A stretch of 64,000 bases of DNA from Flavobacterium psychrophilum (GTDB lineage: Bacteria > Bacteroidota > Bacteroidia > Flavobacteriales > Flavobacteriaceae): contig CAMAQD010000007.1 in assembly GCA_945860385.1 (NCBI GenBank), positions 1 to 64,000 on the forward strand. Direction: 5' to 3'. The first letter of the stretch is position 1, and each line of letters starts with the position of its first letter. The notes below the pieces were generated by a model. That model was not told where the DNA came from and made no database searches. It was given only the letters and a program-made list of their open reading frames with translations. The translations under genes were made by a program, and so were the position numbers. Shown here piece by piece: positions 1 to 8,480 of this stretch.

Positions 1-204
1 TAATTTGATTTCAAATATTTGAATTTCTTTTACATCATTACCATCAAGATTGATAGTGTCCTTTGACAATTTATTTAGCCAAGTGATTTTATCAATAGTA
101 TCTGTAAACTTCTTTTTTTGCGATGAATTAGTAAAATCATCAAAAGCGTTTTTAGGTATAAATCTGTTTACAATAGTAGATTTTGGAAGTTCAAAATAGG
201 TCAT
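1..204 (-). CDS. DUF4391-domain protein, N-terminal part (partial, cut by window edge)
   Basis: Only the first 68 codons are inside the window and the reading frame is open to base 1. The protein starts MTYFELPKSTIVNRFIP and contains an ITWLNKLS stretch and an EIQIFEI stretch, which I recognise from memory as the start of DUF4391 proteins. Their molecular function is not established as far as I know. Its ATG lies inside the stop of the preceding helicase gene (ATGA, 201-204), so the two are translationally coupled. DUF4391 genes are known to me as neighbours of SNF2-type helicases and type III methyltransferases, which is the situation here. The family call is from memory and needs a profile search on the full gene. 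Confidence 0.72.
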   Translation of the reverse strand, partial: MTYFELPKSTIVNRFIPKNAFDDFTNSSQKKKFTDTIDKITWLNKLSKDTINLDGNDVKEIQIFEIKL

Positions 205-3200
205 TTTATTACTACGAATGAAATTAAACTAAAATCTTCTAAACCTTTCACATTATTAGTTAATGCTGTTGTGCCGCCTGAACGGAATAAACTTTTAATA
301 TCTTTATCTGCTTCGGTCTTAACGATAGAACCAATTGATTTTTTTAATAAATCTGAATAGAAATCCATATTTTTGAAATCATTTGTTTCATCACAAAATT
401 TGTCGCATAATTCTGTTAATGGTTCGTAATATCCTTTACAATGTAGTCTGATTGCATCTAATGATTTTTTCGCATCAAAATGATTGTGGATTATTTCGCC
501 GTTTTCTTTTATGTAGATTATGTAATATGGATGCAAACGATTTTGTTTATCAATATTTACTTCATTATTGATATTTCTTAAAACAAAAATTACTCCTTTG
601 CTTTCCTCATTTTCTGCTTCTGCTACTGCATAGATTCCTTCTGGGATATTCTTTAGTTTTCCATATTTTTTGAGGAAGTTTGATAAATCTACTCTAAAGT
701 CATTCAATCCTAAATCTGTTATGCTAACTCCTTCTCTTAAATCTTCAAGGTCAACAACTTCTTCTTGTAATTTTTTTAATTGAATTTTGCGGTATTCTAA
801 ATCTTTATCATCGGTTTTTAAAATGTTATCATCACCTGTACTAGCCATATTACTAATAAGCATTCTATCTTCAACACGTTGCTTTAAATTTATATAAGCA
901 TCTAAAGAAACATCTGGCCAAAAGTTGACCATTGTAATACTTGAATTAATAGAGCCTATTCTGTCTATTCTACCAAATCGCTGAATTATTCTAACAGGAT
1001 TCCAATGTATATCATAATTAATAAGAAAATCACAATCTTGTAAATTCTGTCCTTCTGAAATACAGTCGGTTGCAATTAGAACGTCAATACTGTCTTCAAG
1101 ATTTGGAAATATATCCTTTTTGTTTTTTGAAATCGGAGAGAAACAAGTTAACAATGTATTCAAATCAGTATTAATATTTTTACTGGTACATAATCTTTTA
1201 GAACCGGTAATTAATGCTGTATTGATATTATAATTTTCTAATAAAGTATCCTTTAAACTATTGTATAAATAATTAGCTGTATCAGCAAAGGCTGTAAAAA
1301 TTATTACTTTTCTATTGTTTTCGTTTATTGGATTTTGAAATTTTTCTTCAACAACTTCCATCAACTTTTTAAGTTTAATATCGCTTGAACGGCTAATATT
1401 ACTAACTTCATCAGATAATGTTTGTAAATTGTCTAAATCTACTTCTAAATCTTCAATCCATCTTGTCTTATCTAAATCCTCAACTCTAACTTTTACTTTT
1501 TTACCAATTATGTTTTCTTCATCACCCCAATCTGCATCCCAATCAACATTTTCATTATCTATATCCCATTGCACACTTGAAACTGAATCTGTATTTTCTT
1601 TTTTTAGTAATTCTAATCTAGTTTTTATTTGTGATAAAATATCATTTAAAGTCAAACGAAATGAATCAATGGAACTCTCAATACGCTTTAATAAATTAAT
1701 GCGCATTAATAACTGCAAACTTTTTTCTCTGTCTACTTGCGTAAAAGTTCCTGAACCTGATTTTACTTTTTTATCATACTTATCAGCATACAACTGAACT
1801 TTACTTGGTAAAATATAATTTAATGGAGAATAAACAGAAAGGTTTAAAAGCGTTAATCTTTCCGCAATATTTTCAAAATTTATCTTCTTATCTGTTAATG
1901 GGCTGTGAATAGATACAGGTTTATTCCTTACTGGAAATTTACCAATATCTGAAGTATCATAATATTTAGTAATGTGTTTTCTAGAACGTGCAATTGTTAA
2001 ACTGTCTAATATCTCAAAGAAATCAAAATCAAGCATTTCTAAAAGCTTTTCAGTTGTTCTATCGTCATTAGATAATTTAGACCAAGTATTAAAAGACTTT
2101 TGCGCTCTAACAAAAACTGTATCAATATTTCTTTCGGTATTTAAACGATCATTAATTTCAAAAGAAGCTCCTTCATAAGCAATAGCCAATTGATTTTTTA
2201 AATCATTAAATCTATTATTTACAGGCGTTGCTGAAAGCATCAAAACTTTAGTTTCAATTCCTTCTTGAACAATTTTTCTTAATAGTTTTTGATACCTATT
2301 TTCTTTACCTACCGAAGTGCTATTGTTTCTAAAATTGTGCGATTCATCAATAACTACTAAACCATAATTACCCCAATTTACTAACTCTAAATTACGACCA
2401 TTACTCATACCTTTTTCACGTGATAAATCGGTGTGAAATAAAACATCGTAATTGAATTTATCCTTCGCTAAAAGATTATTTTTATCGTTTTGTCTAAATG
2501 TGTTCCAATTGGCTTCTAGCTTTTTAGGACATAAAACCAAAACATCTTTATTCCGCTTTTCGTAATATTTAATAATTCCTAATGCTGTGAAAGTCTTACC
2601 TAAACCAACACTATCTGCAACTATGCAACCATTGTAACGCTCTAGCTTATTTATAGCGCCAATAACGGCATCTTTTTGAAAGTTAAAAAGTTTGTTCCAA
2701 ATTAAAGTTTCTTTGAAACCTACATCATCATTTGGCAAATTATCGGAATTAATATCTTCTAAAAAGTCATTAAAAATATTATATAGAGTAATGAAGTAAA
2801 TAAATTCTGGACTATTCTCTTTGAAAGCGTTTTCAAAAAACTCCTGAACTTGTTCTGTTACTTCTTTTAGGTATTCTTCGTTATCCCAAATTTGTTTGAA
2901 CCAATCAACATAAGCTTTACTATTTGGGAAATCTACTTTTTGAATTAATGTTGGAAATCCTTGTTTGTGTGTTACTCCTAAATCGGAACTTGTAAATCCT
3001 GTAATATTGGAATAACTAACTGATTGTTCTCCTTTTTCAATATTTATTAATCCGTTTAATGGAAGATTATTTTGTTTATTGGATTTGAATGTTACCTTTT
3101 CTTTAATCCAAGTTGAACATTCTTTTGCAATGGCTTTTTGATTTAATTCGTTTTTTAATCGTAGTTCAAAATCGCCACCACATAATTGACTTTCATTGAC

Positions 3201-3428
3201 AATATGAGGTATATAAAATTCTCTTGAAATCTTTTGAAACTTATCTTCAATAAAGGTTGGTGAAGTAAAAATAAATTCTAATTCGTCAATACCTTTTAAT
3301 TCTTTTTTAAGTGCTTCAAAAGCATAAATAGAAAATGAGGAAGCTGCAATACTTAATTTGCTTCCCTTTGTAATCTCGGCTTTTAAATCCTCTCCAAGTC
3401 TTGAAGTTATGTTATCAATTATCTTCAT
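201..3428 (-). CDS. SNF2/SF2 helicase with degenerate PLD-like N-terminal domain
   Basis: 1075 residues. Residues about 1-150 resemble the phospholipase-D-like N-terminus of defence helicases (FIFTSPTF near 53-60, then a basic WIKEKVTFKSNK stretch and an NITGFTSSDLG stretch), but I see no HxK catalytic motif, so nuclease activity from this domain is unlikely. The helicase core has Walker A DSVGLGKT at 272-279, the DESH box at 361-364, and a C-terminal RecA domain ending in a QRFGRIDRIG motif VI. These are SF2/SNF2 signatures for ATP-driven movement on double-stranded DNA. The gene starts 5 bp after the Res stop codon and overlaps the DUF4391 start by 4 bp, so it belongs to the same operon. 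It is a second, separate helicase besides Res. A restriction or anti-phage role is inferred from context. Confidence 0.85.
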   Translation of the reverse strand: MKIIDNITSRLGEDLKAEITKGSKLSIAASSFSIYAFEALKKELKGIDELEFIFTSPTFIEDKFQKISREFYIPHIVNESQLCGGDFELRLKNELNQKAIAKECSTWIKEKVTFKSNKQNNLPLNGLINIEKGEQSVSYSNITGFTSSDLGVTHKQGFPTLIQKVDFPNSKAYVDWFKQIWDNEEYLKEVTEQVQEFFENAFKENSPEFIYFITLYNIFNDFLEDINSDNLPNDDVGFKETLIWNKLFNFQKDAVIGAINKLERYNGCIVADSVGLGKTFTALGIIKYYEKRNKDVLVLCPKKLEANWNTFRQNDKNNLLAKDKFNYDVLFHTDLSREKGMSNGRNLELVNWGNYGLVVIDESHNFRNNSTSVGKENRYQKLLRKIVQEGIETKVLMLSATPVNNRFNDLKNQLAIAYEGASFEINDRLNTERNIDTVFVRAQKSFNTWSKLSNDDRTTEKLLEMLDFDFFEILDSLTIARSRKHITKYYDTSDIGKFPVRNKPVSIHSPLTDKKINFENIAERLTLLNLSVYSPLNYILPSKVQLYADKYDKKVKSGSGTFTQVDREKSLQLLMRINLLKRIESSIDSFRLTLNDILSQIKTRLELLKKENTDSVSSVQWDIDNENVDWDADWGDEENIIGKKVKVRVEDLDKTRWIEDLEVDLDNLQTLSDEVSNISRSSDIKLKKLMEVVEEKFQNPINENNRKVIIFTAFADTANYLYNSLKDTLLENYNINTALITGSKRLCTSKNINTDLNTLLTCFSPISKNKKDIFPNLEDSIDVLIATDCISEGQNLQDCDFLINYDIHWNPVRIIQRFGRIDRIGSINSSITMVNFWPDVSLDAYINLKQRVEDRMLISNMASTGDDNILKTDDKDLEYRKIQLKKLQEEVVDLEDLREGVSITDLGLNDFRVDLSNFLKKYGKLKNIPEGIYAVAEAENEESKGVIFVLRNINNEVNIDKQNRLHPYYIIYIKENGEIIHNHFDAKKSLDAIRLHCKGYYEPLTELCDKFCDETNDFKNMDFYSDLLKKSIGSIVKTEADKDIKSLFRSGGTTALTNNVKGLEDFSLISFVVIK

Positions 3429-3433
3429 CCTAA

Positions 3434-6400
3434 TTATTTTAACTGCACAATTTCCATCATATTTTCATATGAAATTACACGCTTAAATTTTACTTCGCAG
3501 TTACTAATTGCAGCAAAATGTTCTTCTGCACAATGGATTTTTAAGTTTTCTATACTTTTTAAATCATTTGTATCATTGGTTCCTTTTGTCTCAGCAATGA
3601 AATAGATTTGTCTTACTTTATCTTTATCAAATACAATTGCCCAATCTGGATTATAAGTGCCATTCGGTATTGTTATTTTAAAACCACTTGGAAGTTTGGC
3701 ATAAACCGTCACTTCTTCGCTAGCTTCTAATGCATTTGCAAAATCTCTTTCTACTTTAGAATCGGATACAAGATAATCGTATATGTGTTTTTTTAGTATT
3801 TCTGTTTGACGTAATGATTCTTTCGAATTGGTAAAAACCGTTTTAGCATCGTATCTATCTTCTGTTTTGTGATAAACAATGTTATTGATAATTAAACTTG
3901 CTTTTGTTTCATTTATCAACTTACTGCATTTGGCAATGAACTCTTCAGGATTTTTTCTAATCAAATAAAATTGATTTGGATTTATCTTTTTAAGAATGGT
4001 TACAACTGTTGTTCTTTTTAAGTTTGTTGCATTAACTATTTCACCTATGATGTCATAAACAGTATTAGTATAAACATCTGTATCTAGTTTTTTAGTAGCA
4101 CGACTTGTAACTTGTATGGCTTCGTTATTGTCAATTTTTTGTTTAGTTGTTTGTTCTAAAACTCCTTCTTTAACTTCATAACTTCTGTCAGCAATATGTA
4201 AATCTTTATTTATTTTGTTTTTACTATCTTCTATAAGTTTATCGGTATCAAATTTTACTTCATAAATAGATTTAATATTAATTCTATTCCAAAGGTCTTG
4301 AAACTCTTTTTTATAAAAATTACTATTTACTGCAACTTCAACGTTGTTTCTGTCATTTTCTATATTGATACCATCGCCTGTATAGATTGATTTTAAAAGC
4401 TTCGTTATATCTTCTCTAAATGGTTCAAGATTTTCTGGCAATGGAACTTGATTACTTTCAATTTTTGCTTTTCCATCAGTTGTTATTTTATCTTCATCAT
4501 CAAGTATGTCATTTTTGTATAAAAACTTGTTTAGCTTTTTGGAAACCTCTTCTGTCAATCGAATACTTTGACCAAAAGCATCGGTAACTAATTTCCCAAT
4601 AAAGAAATCTACTTCGGCTTTTTGTGGTCTATCTTTTAAGGTTGCTGCAATTTCAGACTGCAAACCTCTTGCAAATTCTTCATAACTTTCAGAAGCAATA
4701 ACCGTTAATCTATTTATTTCGTGAACTTGCTCACCAACTGTTTCAAAGTCTAAACGATTTCCGTGTTCATTGACACATAAACGCATACCACGACCAACTT
4801 CTTGTCTTCTTCTAATGGTAGCATCAGAATGTTTTAATGCACAAATTTGAAATACATTCGGATTGTCCCAACCTTCTTTTAAAGCCGAGTGAGAGAATAT
4901 AAAACGTGTTGGCTCGTCAAAACTCAACAAACGTTCTTTGTCTTTCATAATTAAATCGTATGCCGAAATATCTTCTGAATCTTCTTTACCACGTTTTACC
5001 GTTGGGTCAATCATTTTGTTTTTCTTATCGATAGAGAAATATCCATTATGTATTTTGTCGGCTGAATCTCTTTCTACATAACTAAAATAGTTGCTTGGCA
5101 TATATCCTTTATGAACATTGCTAGGATCACTTTCTTTTAGATATTCATTGTATTCTTGATGAAATAAATCTAAAAATTCACTTCGTAATTTATTGTACTC
5201 CTCTTCAAATATTTTGGCATATTCACCTGGAACTTCTTCTCCTAATTCGTTGTACTGTTTATATTTTTCAACAGAATCAATAAAGAATAACGATAATACT
5301 TTTATTCCTTTATCGAATAATTGTTTTTCTTTTTTAAGGTGTGAATAAATGGTTTCTCGTATTTGGATTCTTCTAAAATCTTGTTCGTAGAAATCGCCAA
5401 TCACTTCGCCTGCAAACAATTCTAAACCATTAATTACAATTTTATTATGATAGCCATCAATCTCTTGAATGACTTGATTTTTGTATTGTGGCATATTACC
5501 TGAAAGGTCAAATAAATTTGCTCCTTTAGATAGTTTTTGTCTAATACGTTTTGTTGCTCCACTTGCATTTCTTACTTCATATTCAACTGCTGCAACTGGT
5601 GCTTTGTCTTTGCTAACTATTATATTTTCAAGATACAAATACCCGTTGGTTCCTGTTGTACCCTTTAAGTTGATTCCCTTTACTTGTATTTTTTTTACTA
5701 GCTTTCTGTTATAAGCATCTAAAGCATCTAAACGGAATACTTTATTGTATTCTACTTTGTGAGTTGCTGAATAACGTAATGTAAACAACGGATTGAAATC
5801 TTGCATACTTTCCAATGTTCTTTCACCATCAACAGATTGTGGTTCATCAATGATAAGTATTGGATTGGTTTGAGCTAATATTTCAATTGGTTTTCTTGAA
5901 CCAAATTGATCTAATTCCATTTTGATACGTCTTGCATCTTTTCCTGTTGCATTAAACGCTTGTGTGTTAATAATCATTACACTAATACGACTATCTGAAG
6001 CAAAATTCTCAATGTCTTGCGGACGAGAAGAATTGTATATAAATGGTGTTATTTTATGCTGATAAATTTCTTGAAAATGGTCTTGGGTTACTTCAAACGA
6101 TTTGTAAACCCCTTCACGAATAGCAATACTTGGGACAATTATTATAAACTTGCTCCAACCGTATTCTTTATTCAATTCAAACATACTACGGATGTAAGTA
6201 TAGGTTTTCCCTGTACCTGTTTCCATTTCGATAGTTAGATTGTAACCAAGATTTAATCCTTTTGGTCTTTCTAATTGTGTGCTTTCTGGGATATCGTTTG
6301 CAAACTGAACTCTTTTAAGGTTTTCTAAAATTTGATTATCGGTAATTTGAATAGGTGTATTTCTATACCCTATGTTTTCCATTACTTCTTCTTCTAAACC

Positions 6401-6562
6401 TGTTTTAAATTGACCTTTAGCCAATTGTTTGGCTTTATTGATAATATCTTTTGAGCGTTCTAAAGTGAAGCGATTGGTTTTGATAGGTTGCCCTGCAAAA
6501 CAATCAACTACTGCTTTTACTGCATCAATTTGAAATTGTTGTTCTTTGAATTGTAACTTCAT
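3434..6562 (-). CDS. res: Type III restriction enzyme Res subunit (helicase plus PD-ExK nuclease)
   Basis: 1042 residues, in the usual size range for type III Res subunits. The N-terminal helicase has Walker A ETGTGKT at 114-120 and the family-typical DEPQ box at 239-242. Motif VI reads QEVGRGMRL. Near the C-terminus, PDW at 972-974 and ETK at 991-993 form the PD-(D/E)XK nuclease centre, so all catalytic parts look intact. Res proteins act with a Mod subunit: they translocate or slide after ATP hydrolysis and cut when two unmodified sites in opposite orientation communicate. The partner Mod gene is upstream, but two unrelated genes separate them, which is not the classic mod-res arrangement. 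The helicase gene follows after 5 bp. The family call is strong; biological activity is inferred. Confidence 0.92.
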   Translation of the reverse strand: MKLQFKEQQFQIDAVKAVVDCFAGQPIKTNRFTLERSKDIINKAKQLAKGQFKTGLEEEVMENIGYRNTPIQITDNQILENLKRVQFANDIPESTQLERPKGLNLGYNLTIEMETGTGKTYTYIRSMFELNKEYGWSKFIIIVPSIAIREGVYKSFEVTQDHFQEIYQHKITPFIYNSSRPQDIENFASDSRISVMIINTQAFNATGKDARRIKMELDQFGSRKPIEILAQTNPILIIDEPQSVDGERTLESMQDFNPLFTLRYSATHKVEYNKVFRLDALDAYNRKLVKKIQVKGINLKGTTGTNGYLYLENIIVSKDKAPVAAVEYEVRNASGATKRIRQKLSKGANLFDLSGNMPQYKNQVIQEIDGYHNKIVINGLELFAGEVIGDFYEQDFRRIQIRETIYSHLKKEKQLFDKGIKVLSLFFIDSVEKYKQYNELGEEVPGEYAKIFEEEYNKLRSEFLDLFHQEYNEYLKESDPSNVHKGYMPSNYFSYVERDSADKIHNGYFSIDKKNKMIDPTVKRGKEDSEDISAYDLIMKDKERLLSFDEPTRFIFSHSALKEGWDNPNVFQICALKHSDATIRRRQEVGRGMRLCVNEHGNRLDFETVGEQVHEINRLTVIASESYEEFARGLQSEIAATLKDRPQKAEVDFFIGKLVTDAFGQSIRLTEEVSKKLNKFLYKNDILDDEDKITTDGKAKIESNQVPLPENLEPFREDITKLLKSIYTGDGINIENDRNNVEVAVNSNFYKKEFQDLWNRINIKSIYEVKFDTDKLIEDSKNKINKDLHIADRSYEVKEGVLEQTTKQKIDNNEAIQVTSRATKKLDTDVYTNTVYDIIGEIVNATNLKRTTVVTILKKINPNQFYLIRKNPEEFIAKCSKLINETKASLIINNIVYHKTEDRYDAKTVFTNSKESLRQTEILKKHIYDYLVSDSKVERDFANALEASEEVTVYAKLPSGFKITIPNGTYNPDWAIVFDKDKVRQIYFIAETKGTNDTNDLKSIENLKIHCAEEHFAAISNCEVKFKRVISYENMMEIVQLK

Positions 6563-6586
6563 ATGTAATTTTACTGATGCTTACTC

Positions 6587-7795
6587 TTATTTATCTGCAC
6601 TAAATAGACCTAATTCTTGACCTAAACGCTTATATAGTTTACTCTGCAAACCTGCTCCACCTGTGCCACCATATTCACCTTTATTACCAAAAAGGATTTG
6701 ATTTTTTTTGCTAATCGGTTCAAATATTGTTTTAAAAACTTTAGTTAAATCTTCGGTGCTAATATTTTCAAAATCTATTTTATCTATTCTGGGATAAGCA
6801 CCAATACTTAACTGTTTGTATATATAACCAAGTAATCTTATTAATGCACCCATACCTGTAGTTTTGCATAGTATGCTATCATATTTAGAATCACCCTTTG
6901 GCCAATTATCTTTGAATGTATCTTTAATTGCGGTAAAATAGGCTACAAAAATTTTAGGTAAAATTTCGTGCATAGTTCCTTTACTTCTGTAATCCTTTTC
7001 AATACTTGACCAAACACCTCTACTACCAAAATGAACTAATAATGATTCAACTAAAAATGCTTGTGAAAAATAACCAGGACCTGTGCCAAGCATTTTAATG
7101 AAGTTTTTTAAAGGTGATTTTTCAGAGTTATTTAAAAATTGAGCCAATCTATGAGAGAGATATATACCACTATTTTTATCCACTTTGTTTTCTGGAGGAA
7201 CAGCTCCAAAAATATCGTAGTAAAGTGATTTATTAACTTTCTTTTGATTGAAATTTACATTAATAAAAAGTTGTGCTTGTTCCCAAATATCAAAATTTAA
7301 TAATACAGTACAATTGAAACTATAATCTTCAATTTTTTTTATAAAAGATGTGTTTAAGCTTTCAAACTGTTCGTGTTTGTATCTATTATACAATCTTTGC
7401 ATTGCGGCAAAACGGTGTTGACCATCAACAATTAAGCACGAATCATTATCACTAGGTAAATCAAAAGAAATAAATTCTTGATTATTTATATTAATATTCT
7501 CGCTTTCAAATGCCAAAATCATTGATGATGGAAAAATTGTTGCTATAGAATCTTGATTTTTTTCTTGTTCAACAAATGTTTCTTTAATAAACAATTCAAT
7601 TTCTTTAACTCTTTCTGAATCCACTAATCTTTGATAATACTCTGTATCATTGGAATACGTGCTATCAAAATCATAAGGGTCCCAAACAGAAGCTTCTCTA
7701 TTTGTAAATCTTACTATTTGGTTCAATTCTTTAAATTTAATTGCTGATATTAAAACCAATTTATTTTTTACCTGCTGTATTATTATTGCTTTCAT
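6587..7795 (-). CDS. DGQHR-domain (DndB-like) protein
   Basis: 402 residues with the signature DGQHR at 124-128 in the context LIVDGQHRFAAMQRLYN, followed by a conserved-looking VNFNQKKVNKS segment. DGQHR proteins are a ParB/DndB-like superfamily found beside DNA modification and defence genes; DndB itself regulates the phosphorothioation operon. No Dnd sulfur genes are visible here, so that chemistry is not implied. The start codon overlaps the stop of the upstream membrane protein by 4 bp (ATGA, 7792-7795), suggesting a fixed stoichiometry between the two. The C-terminal region ends in a glycine-rich GNKGEYGGTGGAG stretch. It could be a DNA sensor, a regulator of the operon or an enzyme. 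The family is clear from the motif; the role is unknown. Confidence 0.82.
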   Translation of the reverse strand: MKAIIIQQVKNKLVLISAIKFKELNQIVRFTNREASVWDPYDFDSTYSNDTEYYQRLVDSERVKEIELFIKETFVEQEKNQDSIATIFPSSMILAFESENININNQEFISFDLPSDNDSCLIVDGQHRFAAMQRLYNRYKHEQFESLNTSFIKKIEDYSFNCTVLLNFDIWEQAQLFINVNFNQKKVNKSLYYDIFGAVPPENKVDKNSGIYLSHRLAQFLNNSEKSPLKNFIKMLGTGPGYFSQAFLVESLLVHFGSRGVWSSIEKDYRSKGTMHEILPKIFVAYFTAIKDTFKDNWPKGDSKYDSILCKTTGMGALIRLLGYIYKQLSIGAYPRIDKIDFENISTEDLTKVFKTIFEPISKKNQILFGNKGEYGGTGGAGLQSKLYKRLGQELGLFSADK

Positions 7796-8469
7796 ACTTG
7801 ATTGTCATTAAATGGTTCGATTTCATCTTCTACATTAATAATTGGCTCAACTACCATATTATCTCTTTCACCACAACATTCTTCCATCTTATCTTGAATT
7901 TCATTTAGTTTAGATTCTAAAGGCTCTATAAAAGTCATTGAAACATCTGCCACAGCTTTTTTTGTTACTTCCTTTAATTCATTTTCCATAAAATTTTTCA
8001 TACTATTTTCAGATACTTTATTTGATTCTTCAATAGCCGCTTCGATAGCTGCAAGCTTCATTTCATTAATGGACTTGAACCCAAAAAAACCTGCAATAGA
8101 AACAATTAAAGCAAATATTGCAGAAGCATATGAAGTAAAATCTGTTTGATTTTTACTTGATTGAATATTATCCTTATGCTTTTTTTCAAAATCTTCAATT
8201 AGCTTGTTTATGTTTTTGTAAACCAATTTATTATTTTCTTTCAACTGATTTATTTTTTCTGAATTGGCTTTCAGAATTAATTTTCCGTCTTTAACATTAG
8301 TAGTGTCAATTGAAATAGTATAATTTACTTTAACATTAATGCCTGTTTCATCTTTTGGATAAAAAAAGAACACACCCGCTGAAATAATGGCTATTACAGA
8401 AATTGAAACGACAATTACCGATGCTAAATTTGCCCAATGGACAACTTGATCTAGTTTTTCTTTCTTCAT
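7792..8469 (-). CDS. Two-TM protein with cytoplasmic coiled coil in the defence-like operon
   Basis: 225 residues, family not recognised. Two hydrophobic segments are seen, about 14-37 (SVIVVSISVIAIISAGVFFF) and 112-131. The loop between them is charged and helix-prone, and the C-terminal 90 residues look like amphipathic helix or coiled coil with a CC pair at 198-199 and an acidic tail. The topology is probably N-in with both ends cytoplasmic. The gene sits between mod and the DGQHR gene, 11 bp after mod, and overlaps the DGQHR start by 4 bp. A membrane protein inside a restriction-type operon could anchor the complex or act as a membrane-damaging effector. Both ideas are inference from topology and position. 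Confidence 0.7.
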   Translation of the reverse strand: MKKEKLDQVVHWANLASVIVVSISVIAIISAGVFFFYPKDETGINVKVNYTISIDTTNVKDGKLILKANSEKINQLKENNKLVYKNINKLIEDFEKKHKDNIQSSKNQTDFTSYASAIFALIVSIAGFFGFKSINEMKLAAIEAAIEESNKVSENSMKNFMENELKEVTKKAVADVSMTFIEPLESKLNEIQDKMEECCGERDNMVVEPIINVEDEIEPFNDNQV

Positions 8470-8480
8470 AACTTAATTAT

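Noticed and set aside
6587..7795. DNA phosphorothioation (Dnd) system
   Set aside because: Only the DGQHR domain is shared with DndB; dndA/C/D/E genes are absent.
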